In this document: one piece after another, positions 1-8,436 of the stretch
Position numbering within the stretch: the first letter of the stretch is position 1
Layout of the letters: every line of letters begins with the position of its first letter
NCBI GenBank assembly: GCA_023382975.1
Contig: JAHDXO010000011.1
Coordinates: 41,880-105,879 of the forward strand
Direction of reading: 5' to 3'
Length of the DNA stretch: 64,000 nucleotides
Source of the DNA: Pirellulaceae bacterium
GTDB taxonomy: Bacteria; Planctomycetota; Planctomycetia; Pirellulales; Pirellulaceae
The notes under the pieces: model-generated
Seen by the model: the letters and a program-made list of their open reading frames with translations, nothing else
Told to the model about the DNA's origin: nothing
Database searches by the model: none
Program-made: the position numbers and the translations under genes

Positions 1-90
1 CCGCCGTTTCGGATTCCGCCGTTTCGGATTCCGCCGTTTCGGATTCCGCCGTTTCGGATTCCGCCGTTTCAGGTTCCGCCGTTTCAGGTT
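1..90. repeat. 15-bp tandem repeat inside a cytochrome gene
   Basis: Six back-to-back 15-bp units start the window: four identical copies of CCGCCGTTTCGGATT, then two with the end changed to CAGGTT. Read on the minus strand in the frame of the overlapping cytochrome gene, they encode pentapeptides of the type E-[S/P]-E-T-A. The array continues past base 1, so its full length is unknown. The unit is a multiple of three, so copy-number change keeps the frame. It looks like an acidic, probably disordered C-terminal tail. Confidence 0.9.
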
Positions 91-1558
91 CGACGGTCTC
101 CGACGCCGGAGGATCCGGCAGGACGATCTCTGGCTCCGGTAGATCCAGCTTGCGCGACAATTCGGTCAGTTGATCGACCAGGCCACGCGTCAGGGTGCTG
201 GCGTAGTGGATATTGTGAATTCCGTTGCCGATGCGAAGAAACTTCATGTCGTGTTCGATGTCGTCCAGTTGCCCGGCGATTTGCCGCGCCGCATCCTCCG
301 ACAGCGCCGCGCCGGGCAAGGCTGCACGGACCTGAACCGCGACCGCTTCGAGACCAGTCAACGCTTCGCGGAGCGTCACATGGTACGACGTCAGCCTCTC
401 GGTCATCTGGCGATCGTGACACTGCAAGCAGGTGTCGAGGGAAGCCGTCCAGGTTGCTGCGGCAGCGACAGACGCCTTGGCCGGCTGATGGCACGACTGG
501 CATGCGATGCGGATCGCCGCCATTCCCGTGCGCGGGGCTTGAACCGAGATGGCTCCCAGGCCTTCCATCATGGCCACCTGCTGTTGATGGTGGCCGGGAT
601 GACATGAGGCGCAATCGGAGGCGGAATGTGCGAGCCGGTGCGGATCCAGCGAGTGTTCGATTTCCAAGTGGCAAGAAAGGCATTCCACCTTGTGATCGCT
701 CACGTGCTTGCTATGCATGAATTGGGTATCACTGATGCGCGCCAAATCCTCGGGACGAAGGTGGCAGAACCGGCAGCGTTCCACCGGCACGGTCCCGGTG
801 CCTCGGATCAAATCGCTATGGCACTTGGCGCAAGCGACGCCCTTTTCGAAGGCTAGTTCATGATTGAAGACGTTGCCGCCACCCAGTTGGTAATCCTTGT
901 CGGGAATCTGGTGGCAGCGGGTGCAGGCCCCGACTCCCTCGTTGAACGGAATGTCTTTGAAGTGGCACAGGAAACACGTCGTCTTGGTCACGGTCATGTG
1001 GACGTCCTGCACGATCTGGCCGTGGCAACTCGTGCAGCGCAGCGTCATGCCGCGGCGCATTTCTCCCAGGTGGGAGGCATGGTCGAAAGGCATCCCCTCG
1101 AAGTCGATACGGCCGGACAGCAGGCGGGTGTCGTGACAGCCCGAGCGCAGACAGCTTTCGTCGGGAACCTCGGCCACCGGACGCGGACCGTGCGTGCCCG
1201 TCACGTACTTGGCCAACTGGACCAGCCCCAGTACCTTGCCACGCGCCTTTTCGCCGACGCCCGGCGGAAAATGGCATTCGACGCAGGAGACGTGGGCGTG
1301 ACTCGACTCGGCCCACGAATCGTGATACGGCTCCATGATGTGGCAACTGCGACAGAAGTCCGGGCGGGAGGTGTACCAGCCCGCGAATCCGGTCGCCACG
1401 GCGCCCAGCAGCACTACTGCGCCCACAAGCGCGGTCAGACGCGCGACCAACCAGCGCAGGTTCCTGACGAAATCGACCTTTTCCTCCGCATCCGGCTCGG
1501 GCGGCAGGGGGCGGCGGTCGTCTGGCGGGGGCGACGAGCCCGGTCGGTTCTCTTCCAT
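1..1558 (-). CDS. NapC/NirT-type multiheme cytochrome c, C-terminus off window
   Basis: A membrane-anchored multiheme c-type cytochrome, probably passing electrons between the quinone pool and periplasmic partners. The protein starts MEENRPGSSPPPDD, has one membrane segment at about residues 33-53, then the NapC/NirT-like head with CRSCH and CVECH. I count 11 CxxCH sites and one CLRSGCH (CX4CH) site, so up to 12 haems. The last ~80 visible residues lack haem motifs and run into an acidic pentapeptide repeat, and the gene leaves the window. The ATG lies 4 bases after the stop of the 13-haem gene, so the two are almost certainly cotranscribed. The electron acceptor cannot be read from the sequence. 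The family call is firm, the exact role is not. Confidence 0.9.
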   Translation of the reverse strand, partial: MEENRPGSSPPPDDRRPLPPEPDAEEKVDFVRNLRWLVARLTALVGAVVLLGAVATGFAGWYTSRPDFCRSCHIMEPYHDSWAESSHAHVSCVECHFPPGVGEKARGKVLGLVQLAKYVTGTHGPRPVAEVPDESCLRSGCHDTRLLSGRIDFEGMPFDHASHLGEMRRGMTLRCTSCHGQIVQDVHMTVTKTTCFLCHFKDIPFNEGVGACTRCHQIPDKDYQLGGGNVFNHELAFEKGVACAKCHSDLIRGTGTVPVERCRFCHLRPEDLARISDTQFMHSKHVSDHKVECLSCHLEIEHSLDPHRLAHSASDCASCHPGHHQQQVAMMEGLGAISVQAPRTGMAAIRIACQSCHQPAKASVAAAATWTASLDTCLQCHDRQMTERLTSYHVTLREALTGLEAVAVQVRAALPGAALSEDAARQIAGQLDDIEHDMKFLRIGNGIHNIHYASTLTRGLVDQLTELSRKLDLPEPEIVLPDPPASETVEPETAEPETAESETAESETAESETAESETA

Positions 1559-1562
1559 TGCG

Positions 1563-3875
1563 TCATTTCCCCAGATAGGCCCACAGAATCCAAACGAATA
1601 CGCCCACGCCCAGAGCTACCAGCAGCACTCCTGCCAGAGCTTCCAGCAACAGCAGTCGCCGGGACGGTGCCGTGGTCTCGATTTCCTGCAGCTTCCCCTC
1701 GCGTCGCATGCGTTCCAGATACTCCGGCCGCGCACGGCGCAAGTGTTCCACACTTACCAGCCCGGTCACTACGGAAAGGTCCAGCGGGAATTTCTCCGGC
1801 CGCAGATGCGTGTTGAAAAAATGCATCGCGAACAGACATCCGGCGACCATCAGGGCGGTTTTCGAATGCAATACGTGCGCAACGTTCAGAGCTTGCCCCG
1901 GCAACAACACGCAGAACAAGTTGGGAAACCACAACAGCAGGCCGGAGCCACCGATCAACACCATCGCCAGCGCGACGCCCCAGTAGTCGAACTTCTCCCA
2001 ATACGTCCAACGCTCGAAAAACGGCTTGCGTCGCATCCCGACGAACCAGCCCAGCATCTTCAGCATGTCCCAGCCGTCGCGCGAATTCGGCAGCGGCGAG
2101 TCCGGCCCGAATGCGATCGACTTCCAGCCGATGCCCTGCTGCCGCCGAGAAAACAACAGTCGGACCACCCAGACCACGTGCGCCGTGCAGACGGCGAGCA
2201 TCAGGAATGCGAAGGTGTGGTGCCAGATCCGCGTCGTCTCGAATCCGCCCAGCGCGTCCGCCATCTGCCGGGCCCACGACTGATTGCTGTACTTCAACGG
2301 CAATCCCGTGACGGTCAACCCCATGAACGCGAGCAACAGCAACCCGTACAGCACGCGGTGGATCGCCGGGTAACAAATCACCGACGGCTCGCTCGCCGAG
2401 ACGCGCCGCAGACGCCCGTGCTGCAGCGCATCGACAAAAGACCGCAGGAACCACAGAAAGGCATGCAGAAGGAACAGACCGACCAACACGTAGATGATCG
2501 TCTCCGTCCAATCGTACAGATGGAACAGACCGGGGTAGCGGTCGCGGTCCCGGTAGTCGGCGTGGGGATCGAAACCGGCGAAGTTGAGGACGGCGTAGGG
2601 ATGGCACTGCCGGCACGTCTCGATCCGCTGCGGGGACACCAGACGCGACTGCTCGTGGCCTGCCGGATGGATGTCATGCGCGCCGTGGCAGTCCGCACAG
2701 TTGGCAGCCGGCTCGTATCCCAGTCGCGTCAATTGTCCGTGGAGGCTCATGCCGTAACGCACCGCGTAATCGACGTGGCAGTTTCCGCAACGGTGGGGAA
2801 CCATGGTGCGGAACTCGGGCGAATCCGGATGCGGCTGATCGTGGCCCTGATGGCAGTCCACACAACTCGGCCGCCGCGGTTCATCTCCAGCGGTTTCGCC
2901 CGATTGTCTATCGGACGGCGCAGCGCGTCCATGCACGCTCTGCTCGAGTCGTTGCTGGATCAGCGCATGACACTTTCCGCACGTATCCCCCACGTTCGCC
3001 GAGTGCAGCGACGACCGTCGATCCGCGGCGTAGTAAATGTCGTGCGCGTTGTGGCAGTCGGAGCAGACCGCGGTCACCGCCAAACCCGCGTTCCACAACC
3101 CTTCGCCATGCACGCTGGCGTTGTACGATTCCAGATAGCGCTCGTGGCAACTGCCACAGACCTGGACCTGGTGTTCCAGGAACACGGGCGACTGCGCATT
3201 CTTGACCGGCACCATCCCGTGAACGTCCTGGCCATGGCACTTGGAACAGTCCAGCGGCGTTCCCGCGCCGGACTCGTTCCGCTGGCCAGCCGCGTGATGA
3301 ACGCTCTTGCGCAAGCCGAGCAACTGGTCGGTATGGCAACTGCCACACGTCTCCACCATGCGGCGCGGATGCACCTGCGATAGGGGATCCTGGGCCGAAC
3401 GCATCTGATGAGCGGGATGGCACGACAGGCACGTAGCCGCCTCCTCGCCACCCGTCTGCGCCAGGTGCTGGCCGTGGACGCTCGCCGAGAACCGCTCCAC
3501 GACATCGGCCGTCGCGTCGGCCTTGAAACGCCGCATGTATTCGGCATCGGAGTGGCAGTGCCCGCAGAACCCAGCCACATCCTGCGGCGAAGCAATCACA
3601 CGATAACCGTCCTCGATGGCGTGGGCTTCGCGCAAATTAAACGTGTCGGCGTTGCCACCATGACAGTCCTGACACTTGATGCCCTTTTGCCAGTGGACAT
3701 CCTGAGCCAGATCCGCCAACGTGACATGCAAATGCGCTGTTTCGCCGTCCCAGATGTCGGGGTTGCCGTGACACTGGAGGCACCCGTTGCCATCTTCCAA
3801 GTCGTCTTGTGCGACCAGTGGAACACCGATCAAAACGGCAACTACCGCCACCAGGACTGCTGTCAGTCTTTGCAT
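1563..3875 (-). CDS. 13-haem cytochrome c fused to cytochrome b-like membrane domain
   Basis: A 770-residue protein with a Sec signal peptide (MQRLTAVLVAVVAVLIGVP) and 13 CxxCH haem motifs spread over the first ~430 residues, each usually followed by a second His for bis-His ligation. The C-terminal ~330 residues form a membrane domain of about five or six helices with spaced histidines (IHRVLYG, WHHTFAF, AHVVWV, VAHVLHSK, AMHFFNTH). This resembles the b-type haem subunit of formate dehydrogenase or b561 families. The layout suggests quinol oxidation in the membrane coupled to a periplasmic haem wire. It sits between the c554-like and NapC-type cytochrome genes on the same strand. No substrate-reductase motif was recognised, so a terminal enzyme role remains open. 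Confidence 0.9.
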   Translation of the reverse strand: MQRLTAVLVAVVAVLIGVPLVAQDDLEDGNGCLQCHGNPDIWDGETAHLHVTLADLAQDVHWQKGIKCQDCHGGNADTFNLREAHAIEDGYRVIASPQDVAGFCGHCHSDAEYMRRFKADATADVVERFSASVHGQHLAQTGGEEAATCLSCHPAHQMRSAQDPLSQVHPRRMVETCGSCHTDQLLGLRKSVHHAAGQRNESGAGTPLDCSKCHGQDVHGMVPVKNAQSPVFLEHQVQVCGSCHERYLESYNASVHGEGLWNAGLAVTAVCSDCHNAHDIYYAADRRSSLHSANVGDTCGKCHALIQQRLEQSVHGRAAPSDRQSGETAGDEPRRPSCVDCHQGHDQPHPDSPEFRTMVPHRCGNCHVDYAVRYGMSLHGQLTRLGYEPAANCADCHGAHDIHPAGHEQSRLVSPQRIETCRQCHPYAVLNFAGFDPHADYRDRDRYPGLFHLYDWTETIIYVLVGLFLLHAFLWFLRSFVDALQHGRLRRVSASEPSVICYPAIHRVLYGLLLLAFMGLTVTGLPLKYSNQSWARQMADALGGFETTRIWHHTFAFLMLAVCTAHVVWVVRLLFSRRQQGIGWKSIAFGPDSPLPNSRDGWDMLKMLGWFVGMRRKPFFERWTYWEKFDYWGVALAMVLIGGSGLLLWFPNLFCVLLPGQALNVAHVLHSKTALMVAGCLFAMHFFNTHLRPEKFPLDLSVVTGLVSVEHLRRARPEYLERMRREGKLQEIETTAPSRRLLLLEALAGVLLVALGVGVFVWILWAYLGK

Positions 3876-4044
3876 CGCGTCGGTTCCCGCAACGTCCGAA
3901 GATCGAGATCGGCTCAGCGACGGAAAAAAGGGGACTATTCGGAAGTCGGAGACAAGAGACGATAAGAAATGTGAGTCGTTCCGCTACGTTGCCCCCCCTA
4001 AGAAAGCTCCCGCAGTCGCTAACGGCAATTGCTGCTCACGACGG

Positions 4045-4584
4045 CTACCGCTTCTTCCTCAATGCCGGAGGCGTCTCGGAGGGGTGATGCCCCTTCGTCC
4101 TGTGGCACTCTACGCAGACATTCTTGGGAAGCGTCAGCCAGATCGAGCCCCGGAGCTTCTGTTCCTGCTCCGGCGTCAACTCCTTGACCTTGGCAAACGG
4201 CTGGCAGATCTCCTCGTGCTTGCTGCCGGGACCATGGCAGCTCTCACAGGTCACCCCCGCCAGCGCCGGCGTCGTAGCGAAGTCTTTGAAACCGGTGGGC
4301 TGCCCATAGCCAGTCGTGTGACACTTCAGACACTTCTCGTCTTTCTGATACTCGGCGGGCAGTAACTCGAAAGCTTTCGAATGCTGCGTCGTCCGCCACG
4401 CCATGAACTGCTCGAAATGACACGAAGCACACCGCTTGACGCCCGTGTATTCCTGGTCGGCGGGGGGGTCGGCCTGAGCGACTCGCAACGTCACCGGACC
4501 CAGGGGAAGAAAAAGGAACAGGAATAGACTTGCGCTGCCAATCGCCAGAAGCGCGCCGAGGTGAATCTTGGGGAAGTTCCGCAT
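4045..4584 (-). CDS. Tetraheme cytochrome c554-like protein
   Basis: A small exported cytochrome of about 179 residues with an N-terminal hydrophobic signal or anchor and four CxxCH motifs (CASCH, CLKCH, CESCH, CVECH). The order and the CESCHGPGSKHEE stretch resemble the cytochrome c554 family, electron carriers of multiheme chains. Two in-frame ATGs lie six bases apart. The one at 4584 is preferred because AGGAGG at 4592-4597 is seven bases away, against one base for the ATG at 4590. It is the first gene of the minus-strand cytochrome run, 169 bases before the 13-haem gene, and probably belongs to the same electron-transfer module. Confidence 0.88.
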   Translation of the reverse strand: MRNFPKIHLGALLAIGSASLFLFLFLPLGPVTLRVAQADPPADQEYTGVKRCASCHFEQFMAWRTTQHSKAFELLPAEYQKDEKCLKCHTTGYGQPTGFKDFATTPALAGVTCESCHGPGSKHEEICQPFAKVKELTPEQEQKLRGSIWLTLPKNVCVECHRTKGHHPSETPPALRKKR

Positions 4585-4591
4585 GTTCATT

Positions 4592-4597
4592 CCTCCT
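4592..4597 (-). promoter_or_regulatory. Strong Shine-Dalgarno deciding a start
   Basis: AGGAGG on the minus strand upstream of the c554-like cytochrome. It is seven bases from the ATG at 4584 and one base from the ATG at 4590, so it favours the inner start. Confidence 0.7.
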
Positions 4598-4964
4598 ATT
4601 CGTGACTCGTGACATCTGTATGTTCAAAACTCGCTCAGCGAGCGAATCTAACCAGCTTGCTTGCGAAAAGCAACAGGCACTCCGATAAACTCATGTAAAT
4701 TTCTGAAAGCGGTCTGTTCCCTGGAATACTCGACCGATAAGATCTTCGTAAGAATCCGGGGCGCGTCGCGCGGGCGTTCCACCACTGCCGCAAGTGACTC
4801 TTGTCCCAAAGTGACCAGCCTTGGTGGAACGTGCGGTGAGAGGGACGGGCGTTCAGCACCGTTAGGTCCTGGCTCTTCACCGATCAGGGTACGTTACCTC
4901 AATCGCGACAGACTTATGTACCTGTATGCTGAAATAGAACGCTTTCGAAAAGAAAGGGCTTGCG
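4598..4964. other. Intergenic region between divergent genes
   Basis: About 370 bases between the minus-strand c554-like cytochrome and the plus-strand lipoprotein. It must hold promoters for both directions, but I see no convincing -35/-10 pair, no coding frame with gene-like composition, and only a short inverted repeat around CTCGCTCAGCGAG near 4629-4641. Confidence 0.5.
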
Positions 4965-5807
4965 ATGTTGCGACCGATTACATGTTTGATCGTTTTGGTT
5001 TCGCTTTCGGCGGGTTGCTCCGAGTCGTACCACCCGGCGCAACGCAGTGTGGCGGGCGCGGCCTTGGCCGATGAGGGGCGTGCGGACGACGAACACGCCG
5101 TGGTGACGCGCCCCACCGGCATGCATGGAGGCAGCTTTCAAAGCGTTGCCGAGATGGTGGCCGGCGCCCACGAATGCGATGCTTCGGGTTGTCCAACGCA
5201 TTCCGCGCGACCCGACGACGAGCCCTTCGCCGGCTGTCCCCATAGCGGCGAGGGCTCGGGCGGCGCATCTCGCAGCATTGGCAGCTCGCATGGAGCCGGA
5301 GTGTGCGGAGCCGTCGCGGCAGCGCAGGCTCAACCGTACGAAGGCGCCGCCGATGGAGCGGTGACGTTTGGAACGTTACAGCTCACCGCTCCCGAGGGAT
5401 GGGTCCGCCAACAGCCGCGGAGTTCGTTCGTTTTGGCGGAATTCTCGCTGCCCAAGGCGGAGGGCGATGCGCAGGATGGCCGCCTGACCTTGAGCCTTGC
5501 TGGCGGTACAGTCGATGCGAACGTGCAGCGTTGGCGAGACCAGTTGGGCTCCCCATTGAAGAATGACTTGCGCACCGACGAGGAGATCGCGGGGTTGACC
5601 ATGACTCTGGTCGACCTGTCCGGCACGTACAGCGATCAGCCGGCGCCCTTTGCACCGAGCGTGCCGCGAGAAGGCTACCGCATCTTGGGTGCGATCATTC
5701 CAGTGGAGGGCGACTTGCACTTCGTCAAGGCATACGGGCCGGAGAAGACGATGGCCGAACACGAGGCCGCTTTCCGCGCCTTTGTGAAGAGCATCCAGCA
5801 GCAGTAG
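4965..5807 (+). CDS. Lipoprotein of unknown function
   Basis: A 280-residue predicted lipoprotein: the signal MLRPITCLIVLVSLSAGC ends in a lipobox (LSAGC). Residues ~20-125 are low-complexity and rich in Gly, Ser and His with several scattered Cys (CDASGC, CPHS), so metal binding is conceivable. Residues ~130-280 look like a compact beta-rich domain (TLQLTAPEGWVRQQPRSSF onward), which I cannot assign to a family with certainty. A purine-rich stretch (AAAGAAAGGG) precedes the ATG. The gene converges on, and overlaps by 83 bases, the last gene of the ccm operon. Function unknown. Confidence 0.75.
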   Translation: MLRPITCLIVLVSLSAGCSESYHPAQRSVAGAALADEGRADDEHAVVTRPTGMHGGSFQSVAEMVAGAHECDASGCPTHSARPDDEPFAGCPHSGEGSGGASRSIGSSHGAGVCGAVAAAQAQPYEGAADGAVTFGTLQLTAPEGWVRQQPRSSFVLAEFSLPKAEGDAQDGRLTLSLAGGTVDANVQRWRDQLGSPLKNDLRTDEEIAGLTMTLVDLSGTYSDQPAPFAPSVPREGYRILGAIIPVEGDLHFVKAYGPEKTMAEHEAAFRAFVKSIQQQ

Positions 5808-6786
5808 TGCCCGGCGAAACGTCGGCCTGATCTTGGGTGGGGCGTGTGCGAAGAGCGATGCCGACGCCGGCGATGGAGCCAGCTAGCAGCAGCAGAGCGA
5901 GCCAGCGAGCATAGCTCATCCACGGCAGGGGTAGTGCCCCCAACTCGACTTCCAGAATGTGATCAGCGGCCAGCGTTTTCCCGCCGGAAGAGAAAACGCG
6001 TTCTTCGGCAGTATCTGTCAATAACTCGGCCAGATTGCAGCGTACTTGGTCGTGGTTTTCCTGGCGGACTCGCACACGCAGGTCTTCGCAGGGCCCGTCG
6101 AGCCTGCGTTGCCAGCGGCGGACGCTCTGCTCGTTGCGTACCGTGGCAGTGAACCGCAGCCACCGCGGACCGGGTTCCCAGGGAATGCTCGTCGCCAGTC
6201 TTCCATCGACCATTGCGAAGTTGCGGCCAAAGAATTCTTGCTCGAAGGTCAGTCGCTCGAAATCCAACGGGATGCCGAGCACAAAGGTCACTGGCGGTTG
6301 CTCGTCGCTGCCGCCGCGCCCGACGAAGGTGCGTTGGGTTGGGTTGTCGACCAGCAGGGCCTCCGTGACGTGTAGCGCACCGGCCTCCGCCTGGATCACG
6401 ATCTCATGTCGCCGGATGACCAGCGGATTGGGCGCGTTGATCGTCTCGCGGACCGCCAGCTTGACCATCGCTGTCGGATGGTGCCGGTCCAATCGCAGCC
6501 GCGGTCCCGGATAATGGATTCCGTCCAGGTTGGCGCCGGGCAGATAGACCAAATCCTCTTCCACTGGAAGCTCCGCAAACGCGAACCGGCCTTCGCGGTC
6601 GCTTTGCACGGCCGCAACGGCGACGAACTCGCCGTCCAAACGGACCCGCAGGATTACCTCGATGCCTGGCGCAGGGGCTTCGTCTTCGGAGAGATTCACG
6701 ACCAAACCGCAGATCTCGCCGTCGCCAGCCGCGGACTCGTCGGTGGCGAGCAGGCAAGCCGCCAATGCCAGATGGATCAGGATCAC
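5725..6786 (-). CDS. Membrane-anchored protein with carboxypeptidase-regulatory-like domain
   Basis: A 353-residue protein downstream of ccmD. It has an N-terminal signal (MILIHLALAACLLAT), a region of ~25-110 that reads like a carboxypeptidase regulatory-like (Ig-type) beta domain (GLVVNLSEDEAPAPGIEVIL, then DREGRFAFAELP), further beta-rich sequence, and one membrane helix at about 293-312 (WLALLLLAGSIAGVGIAL). The last ~40 residues are basic and lie antisense to the 3' end of the lipoprotein gene. Position suggests an accessory role in the cytochrome maturation operon, but no known Ccm protein (G, H or I) is recognisable. There is no CxxC thioredoxin motif, so it is not a CcmG or CcmH equivalent by sequence. 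Confidence 0.7.
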   Translation of the reverse strand: MILIHLALAACLLATDESAAGDGEICGLVVNLSEDEAPAPGIEVILRVRLDGEFVAVAAVQSDREGRFAFAELPVEEDLVYLPGANLDGIHYPGPRLRLDRHHPTAMVKLAVRETINAPNPLVIRRHEIVIQAEAGALHVTEALLVDNPTQRTFVGRGGSDEQPPVTFVLGIPLDFERLTFEQEFFGRNFAMVDGRLATSIPWEPGPRWLRFTATVRNEQSVRRWQRRLDGPCEDLRVRVRQENHDQVRCNLAELLTDTAEERVFSSGGKTLAADHILEVELGALPLPWMSYARWLALLLLAGSIAGVGIALRTRPTQDQADVSPGTTAAGCSSQRRGKRPRVRPSSSPARMP

Positions 6787-6903
6787 CCAAGAACTCCCGT
6801 TGCGCGGTGAGGCAATGCCGTGGACGAGCGCAAACCGTCACCACGAACCAGCATCGCCGAATCCCTTCTCGGCTGTCGCAGTGGCTTCAGCCGGACTTCT
6901 CTT

Positions 6904-7068
6904 TCAGGCGGCGCGCGATTGCGTTTCGCCAGCAACCGATCGCATCGGAAGCCCATCGCGCAACGACTCGTATTGCTGGGCCAGTCGGCGATGGCGGTGT
7001 CCCAGCCAAGCGACGTAGATCACGACAGCCAGACAGACGGCGCCGTATCCTGCAGCTAGTGTTCCCAT
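6904..7068 (-). CDS. ccmD: CcmD-like haem exporter small subunit
   Basis: A 54-residue protein, MGTLAAGYGAVCLAVVIYVA followed by basic WLGHRHRR. It has one membrane helix and a charged C-terminal side, the usual shape of CcmD, which helps release haem-loaded CcmE from the CcmABC complex. Its ATG lies inside the end of ccmC (13-base overlap) and is preceded by AAGGAGAGG. Position immediately after ccmC is the main support, since CcmD proteins are short and poorly conserved. Confidence 0.7.
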   Translation of the reverse strand: MGTLAAGYGAVCLAVVIYVAWLGHRHRRLAQQYESLRDGLPMRSVAGETQSRAA

Positions 7069-7766
7069 CTTGCCTCTCCTTGCTCTGTGCTCCACGGATC
7101 GCCCTGCCGCTGCAAGTCACGGACCAGATGCTCCAGTCCCGCTTGCATTCGACGGCGATACGTCAACCAACCAAAAAACAGAGTCCAGCCGACGACGCCG
7201 ATCAGCAGCGTCATCCGCATCGACGGCTCCATCTCGGGACTGACCGGATGCAGGCCACGGAACCACCGCGTCGCCATGACGACCAACGGAATGTCCAGCA
7301 TTCCCAGGATGGCCAGGATCGCGCCGGTGCGCGCCCGACGGTGTGGATCCTCCAGACTGCTTCGCGCCAAGAGAACGCCCGAATAGATCACCCACAGGAT
7401 GAACGAGGTGGTCAAACGGGGATCCCATTCCCACCAGGTGCCCCAGGCGTGGCGTGCCCACAGCGAGCCGGTCACCAGCGTCAGGCTGCAACACAACCAA
7501 CCCACCTCGCTCGCTGCCTGGGACCAGTGGTCCCAATTCAGGTCGCGCGAGGCCAGATACAGCACGCCACTGGTGGCCATCACCACCATGCCCAGCAGCC
7601 CCAGCCAAGCCACTGGCACATGCACGTAAACGATCCGCTGTGCGTCGCCCATGGTTCGCTCCGCCGGCGCCAAGCAGAAGGGGGCCAGGATCGCTGCGAG
7701 CATCAGCAACGCCAAGACCACCGGGCCAGCGAGATTCCAGGGTGAAAGCGGTCGGCTTGGATGCAT
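7056..7766 (-). CDS. ccmC: Haem exporter protein CcmC
   Basis: A polytopic membrane protein of the haem-handling family, about 236 residues with six predicted helices. It carries the tryptophan-rich WGTWWEWDP motif at ~108-116 and conserved haem-ligand histidines (YVHVPVAW near 49, GLHPVS later). CcmC attaches haem to the apo-chaperone CcmE in the periplasm. The ATG at 7766 is chosen because it lies four bases after the ccmB stop; an extension to 7829 would overlap ccmB. The end overlaps ccmD. Confidence 0.93.
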   Translation of the reverse strand: MHPSRPLSPWNLAGPVVLALLMLAAILAPFCLAPAERTMGDAQRIVYVHVPVAWLGLLGMVVMATSGVLYLASRDLNWDHWSQAASEVGWLCCSLTLVTGSLWARHAWGTWWEWDPRLTTSFILWVIYSGVLLARSSLEDPHRRARTGAILAILGMLDIPLVVMATRWFRGLHPVSPEMEPSMRMTLLIGVVGWTLFFGWLTYRRRMQAGLEHLVRDLQRQGDPWSTEQGEARWEH

Positions 7767-7770
7767 CGCT

Positions 7771-8436
7771 TTAGTCCTCGATTGCGTATTGAAACAACAA
7801 TGTCCCGGCAGTTGTGAAAATGACTGCAAAGGCCCCCAGCAATTGGCACCACCGCCACCAAAGTTCGCCCACCGGCCCCTCGACGGCCAGACGCGTACAC
7901 TCGGCCGCCGCTAACACGACGGGCAGGCCGAGCGGCAGCACCAGCGGCGCCAGCAGGCTGCTGCGCCCGCCGCAGGTCAGGGCGCCGACCAGTGTGCCCA
8001 CCGCGGCCAGCCCCAGATTGGCCAGACCGGCCACGGGCAGCAGCGACCCCAGATGCGGCAGCAGCGGCACGCCGGACAGCAGGAAGAACAGCGGGATCAA
8101 CAGACATTCCAACAGCGTCAACGCCGTGAAGTTCACCGCTAGCTTGGCCAGATAGACGACGTTCGGGGGCACCGGCAGCAGTTTCAATCCCTCCCAGCAG
8201 CCCTCCTCGCGTTCCGCCGCGAACGAACGGTCCACCGCCGTCAGTCCGGCGAAGAATACGGCCAGCCACAACAGGCCGCCCAGAATCTGCTGTTTTTGCT
8301 GGGGCAGCAACTGCATCTGCAAGCTGAACACCAAGGCGACGACGATCCCCAGCAACAGCATCGTCGGCCAGGCCCGCGCGGCGCGCCACTCGCTGATCAA
8401 GTCCTTGTGCAGGATCCACCAAGCGTTTCGAATCAC
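7771..8436 (-). CDS. ccmB: Haem exporter permease CcmB
   Basis: A 221-residue polytopic membrane protein, the permease partner of ATPase CcmA. The N-terminus (WWILHKDLISEWR) and the FAAEREEGCWEGL loop match the CcmB family. Translation starts at GTG, with a GTGA four-base overlap with the ccmA stop, indicating translational coupling. Six hydrophobic segments are visible. It acts with CcmA, CcmC and CcmD in the complex that releases holo-CcmE. Confidence 0.92.
   Translation of the reverse strand: MIRNAWWILHKDLISEWRAARAWPTMLLLGIVVALVFSLQMQLLPQQKQQILGGLLWLAVFFAGLTAVDRSFAAEREEGCWEGLKLLPVPPNVVYLAKLAVNFTALTLLECLLIPLFFLLSGVPLLPHLGSLLPVAGLANLGLAAVGTLVGALTCGGRSSLLAPLVLPLGLPVVLAAAECTRLAVEGPVGELWWRWCQLLGAFAVIFTTAGTLLFQYAIED

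Noticed and set aside
1335..3383. Long plus-strand open frame across the multiheme cytochrome genes
   Set aside because: The minus-strand frames hold 25 haem motifs and signal peptides; this frame is Arg/Gln/His-rich with no domain.
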